Shown here piece after piece: positions 62,012 through 64,000 of a stretch of 64,000 nt of DNA. Every line of letters starts with the position of its first letter. The first letter of the stretch is position 1. The position numbers were made by a program, and so were the translations under genes. The notes below the pieces were generated by a model. The model was not told the origin of the DNA, ran no database searches, and was given only the letters and a program-made list of their open reading frames with translations. Source of the DNA: Evansella halocellulosilytica (lineage in GTDB: Bacteria > Bacillota > Bacilli > Bacillales > Salisediminibacteriaceae); the NCBI RefSeq assembly GCF_002335745.1, contig NZ_NIST01000001.1, positions 1,230,178-1,294,177 on the forward strand, in the 5' to 3' direction.

Positions 62012-62370
62012 TGTCTCTGGCACCTAAGTATGATGTGTTTCAAGCGATTGCTGATCCATCGAGACGGAAGATTCTCGAACTCCTTGCAGAAAAGGAGCGT
62101 CCGATTAGTGAGATTAGCGAGAATTTCCCGATGACACGGACAGCAGTTGTGAAACACTTAACGATTCTCTCAGAGGCAGAGCTTATTAAAGGTGAGAAAA
62201 TCGGGCGTGAAAAACGATATTCATTGCAGTCAGAGCCATTAAGACAGGTAAAAGATTGGGTCGCCTATTACGAACAATTCTGGGATAATAAGCTTTCAAT
62301 GCTAAAGCATTATGTCGAAGATAACGAAGAAAGTGAACTAGAACGATCTCGAAGCGATAACAAAAAATGA
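62011..62370 (+). CDS. ArsR-family HTH regulator
   Basis: A 119-residue winged-helix regulator. The HTH reads DPSRRKILELLAEKERPISEISENFPMTRTAVVKHLTIL, with the wing GEKIGREKRYSL. No metal-binding cysteines are present, so it belongs to the non-metal group that goes with SRPBCC proteins. It overlaps the upstream gene by one base and should control the operon through the twin sites at 61500-61547. Confidence 0.9.
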   Translation: MSLAPKYDVFQAIADPSRRKILELLAEKERPISEISENFPMTRTAVVKHLTILSEAELIKGEKIGREKRYSLQSEPLRQVKDWVAYYEQFWDNKLSMLKHYVEDNEESELERSRSDNKK

Positions 62371-62401
62371 AGGGGCTGGGACAAAACCCAGTTAATAAGA
62401 G

Positions 62402-62428
62402 TGGCACTCACCGTCGGTGAGTGCCATT
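62402..62428 (+). terminator. Hairpin after the ArsR gene
   Basis: GGCACTCACCG / CGGTGAGTGCC stem followed by ATTTCTTCTTTTT. The short GGGGCTGGGACAAAACCCAG motif just before it (about 62372-62391) is a common Firmicute intergenic inverted repeat. Confidence 0.75.
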
Positions 62429-62460
62429 TCTTCTTTTTCAGTTATTCATATTATATTTTG

Positions 62461-62586
62461 GGTTGATTGTTTCAAAAAACACTCGCTTGCCGCGGGCAAG
62501 GCTTCAGCTAATCGGGGTAAAATCGCCCCGATGGATCTTCAGCTCTTGCTTTTCCCGCAGGCGTCTCGTGATTTTGACAATCAACT
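62461..62586. repeat. Large imperfect inverted repeat of the Bacillus CGCGGGC..CTTCAGC type
   Basis: Outer arms GGTTGATTGT / ACAATCAACT enclose several nested stems: CTTGCC..GGGCAAG, and an inner ATCGGGG...CCCCGAT near 62512-62532. CTTCAGCT occurs twice. The composition is much richer in GC than the flanks. Elements of this look are scattered in Bacillaceae genomes. It lies about 95 bases before the IS transposase start. Confidence 0.65.
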
Positions 62587-62621
62587 TGGATAAGTCCGTC
62601 TAGTTTATACGTATACACAAA

Positions 62622-62680
62622 AAGGATACCTTCTGATAAAGTTAAAGTATCCACACAAAAACAGAATCGGAGGTATCCTT
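62622..62680 (+). promoter_or_regulatory. Inverted repeat that masks the transposase ribosome binding site
   Basis: AAGGATACCTTC (62622-62633) can pair with GGAGGTATCCTT (62669-62680), which contains the Shine-Dalgarno sequence and abuts the ATG at 62681. Twelve pairs with one G-U. Transcripts entering from outside would fold the site away, a known way insertion sequences limit transposase made by read-through. Confidence 0.55.
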
Positions 62681-64000
62681 ATGTATAAAGATTATAACAT
62701 GAATCAAATCATTTTGCCGATGGATTTAGCCTATAAACTTCAGGAAAATGATATCGCTTTTGCCGTGAATGATATGGTAGAAGCCATCCCCGATGAGGCA
62801 TTCAGTGGATTTTTACGTACAACGGGCTGTCCGGCCTATCATCCCAGAATGATGATGAAGATCATCCTTTGCGCCTATACACAATCTGTCTTCTCTGGGA
62901 GAAAAATTGAGGAGCTTTTGAAAGACAGTGTTCGGATGATGTGGCTGGCGCAAGGGTATGAACCAAGCTACCGTACGATCAACCGTTTTAGGGTACACCA
63001 TGAAGTCCAAGAATTACTACGTCAGTGTTTCGTTCAATTCCGTTGTCAGCTGGTTAAAGAAAAGGTGATTGAAGATGAATCGATCTCATCGATGGCACAA
63101 AGATTGAGGCAAATGCAAATAAGTTTACGTTTGTCTGGCGTAAATCCGTTGAAAGGTACAGCACCCGTTTAGTTGAGAAATCCAATCAACTCTATGAGGA
63201 ACTTCTAGAACATGAGATCATTCCTGCAATAGAACGGGATAGCCAAAAAGAACTGTCTAACAAGGAGCTCGAAGAGGTCGTTCAGAAGTTGGATGAAACC
63301 ATTGAAGGTTACAATAACCGGATTGAAACGACTCAAGACACACAGAAACGAAAACAACTTCGCTCAGAACGGAAAGCACCTAAACAGTACCGTAAAAAGT
63401 TCAAGGATTTTGCCGCGCGTAAACAAAAATACAAGCAGGATCTTGCGACCCTGGGAGATCGAAACAGCTATTCCAAGACAGACCATGATGCCACGTTTAT
63501 GCGGATGAAAGATGACTACATGAAGAATGGTCAACTGAAAGCCGGATATAATCTTCAAATTGCCACTGAAGGACAGTACACGCTTGCTTATGACATCTTT
63601 CCAAATCCTACTGATACGCTGACGTTTATTCCTTTTCTTAATAAAATTGAGAAATGGTTCTTCTCGTTGCCCTCTTACATAGTGGCCGATGCCGGATATG
63701 GAAGCGAACAGAATTACGATGACGTTTTAAACATTCGCCAGCGGACGCCCCTAATCACCTATGGGATGTACCGTAAAGAAAAGAAAAAAGCATACAAAAA
63801 CAATGCTTTTAACGTAGCCAACTGGTACTTTGACCAAGAGAGTGACACTTTTACGTGCCCGAATGATAAGAAATTGAACTTTAAGTATTGGTCGAAAAGG
63901 ACAGATAAAGCAGGATTTGAGCGAACGTTTAAGGTTTATGAATGTGAAGATTGTTTTGAATGTCCCCTACGTCCCCAATGTACGAAAGCTAAAGAGGGAA
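62681..64000 (+). pseudogene. IS1182-family transposase, frameshifted and cut by the window end
   Basis: The first frame (62681-63172) has the IS1182 N-terminus (PMDLAYKLQENDIAF, HPRMMMKIILCAYTQSVFSGRKIEELLKD). It loses the pattern after VIEDESI near 63085. The expected IDGTKIEANANKFTFVWRK resumes in another frame at 63088 and stays open to base 64000, through YSKTDHDATFMRMKDD, YIVADAGYGSEQNYDDV and a Cys cluster (CEDCFECPLRPQC). One base is missing, so this copy is probably inactive unless the frame is rescued. The right end lies outside the window. Confidence 0.9.

Noticed and set aside
1..64000. tRNA, rRNA or prophage genes
   Set aside because: No cloverleaf-like or ribosomal stretches and no phage structural genes were recognised; the only mobile gene seen is the IS1182-type element at the right edge.

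Overview
The window looks like chromosomal DNA of a spore-forming Bacillaceae (low-to-moderate GC Firmicute). Evidence: strong AGGAGG-type ribosome binding sites, frequent TTG/GTG starts, spore-coat (CotW/CotX-like), germinant-receptor (GerA-type) and KapB genes, and B. subtilis-type neighbourhoods such as the YvdB/YvdA-like pair. A futalosine-pathway pair (mqnB-mqnD) and a phenylalanine hydroxylase fit an aerobic, possibly alkaliphilic, bacillus. The species cannot be fixed from sequence alone. No rRNA, tRNA or CRISPR array was seen.

Layout. 1-6 kb: 3' part of a tyrosyl-tRNA synthetase, two small membrane genes, a histidine kinase/response regulator pair, a FlaR-like P-loop protein and an O-methyltransferase. 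5.6-10.2 kb: modA-modB plus a cysteine-less RIC-like small gene, a decayed non-coding stretch with an orphan palindrome and three consecutive stem-loops, then a SulP transporter with a beta-carbonic anhydrase. 10.3-16.9 kb: LtaS-type lipoteichoic acid synthase, MgtE, an acetyltransferase, a YcaQ-type glycosylase, and a CGNR zinc-finger protein divergent from a DinB-like gene. 17-25.7 kb: two orphan peptide-type permeases, a large YhgE/Pip protein with 17- and 18-residue repeats, a flavin amine oxidase, RNase Z and a coiled-coil protein.

26-36 kb is a transport and resistance block: a UvrA paralogue followed by a DrrA/DrrB-type exporter (the gene trio of anthracycline self-resistance), a YtrA-type GntR/ABC operon with a perfect operator palindrome, and a TetR-controlled ABC-2 exporter whose regulator appears to start at an ATC codon. 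36.4-39 kb carries a pterin carbinolamine dehydratase next to phenylalanine hydroxylase. 39-45 kb holds a squalene/phytoene-synthase-like gene and a copper regulon. The regulon consists of csoR-copZ, copA plus a His-rich anchored protein, and a nitrite/sulfite-reductase-like [4Fe-4S] protein. Its three promoters carry CsoR-type operators in identical geometry.

45-54 kb: a 16-copy 21-bp tandem array, a gerA-type operon with single-base frameshifts in both the B and C genes, a second MurG, KapB, CotW/CotX-like coat genes, YwbE and a PatB-type lyase. 54-64 kb: HemAT, GNAT, aldo-keto reductase, azoreductase, DUF1992, mqnB-mqnD, glutathione peroxidase, a BaxI_1 membrane protein, an SRPBCC/ArsR pair with two matched operators, and a frameshifted IS1182-type transposase running off the window.

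A recurrent theme is a family of near-perfect intergenic hairpins sharing a GTGCCTGGCAC or GGACCAGGTCC core. They recur downstream of unrelated genes.
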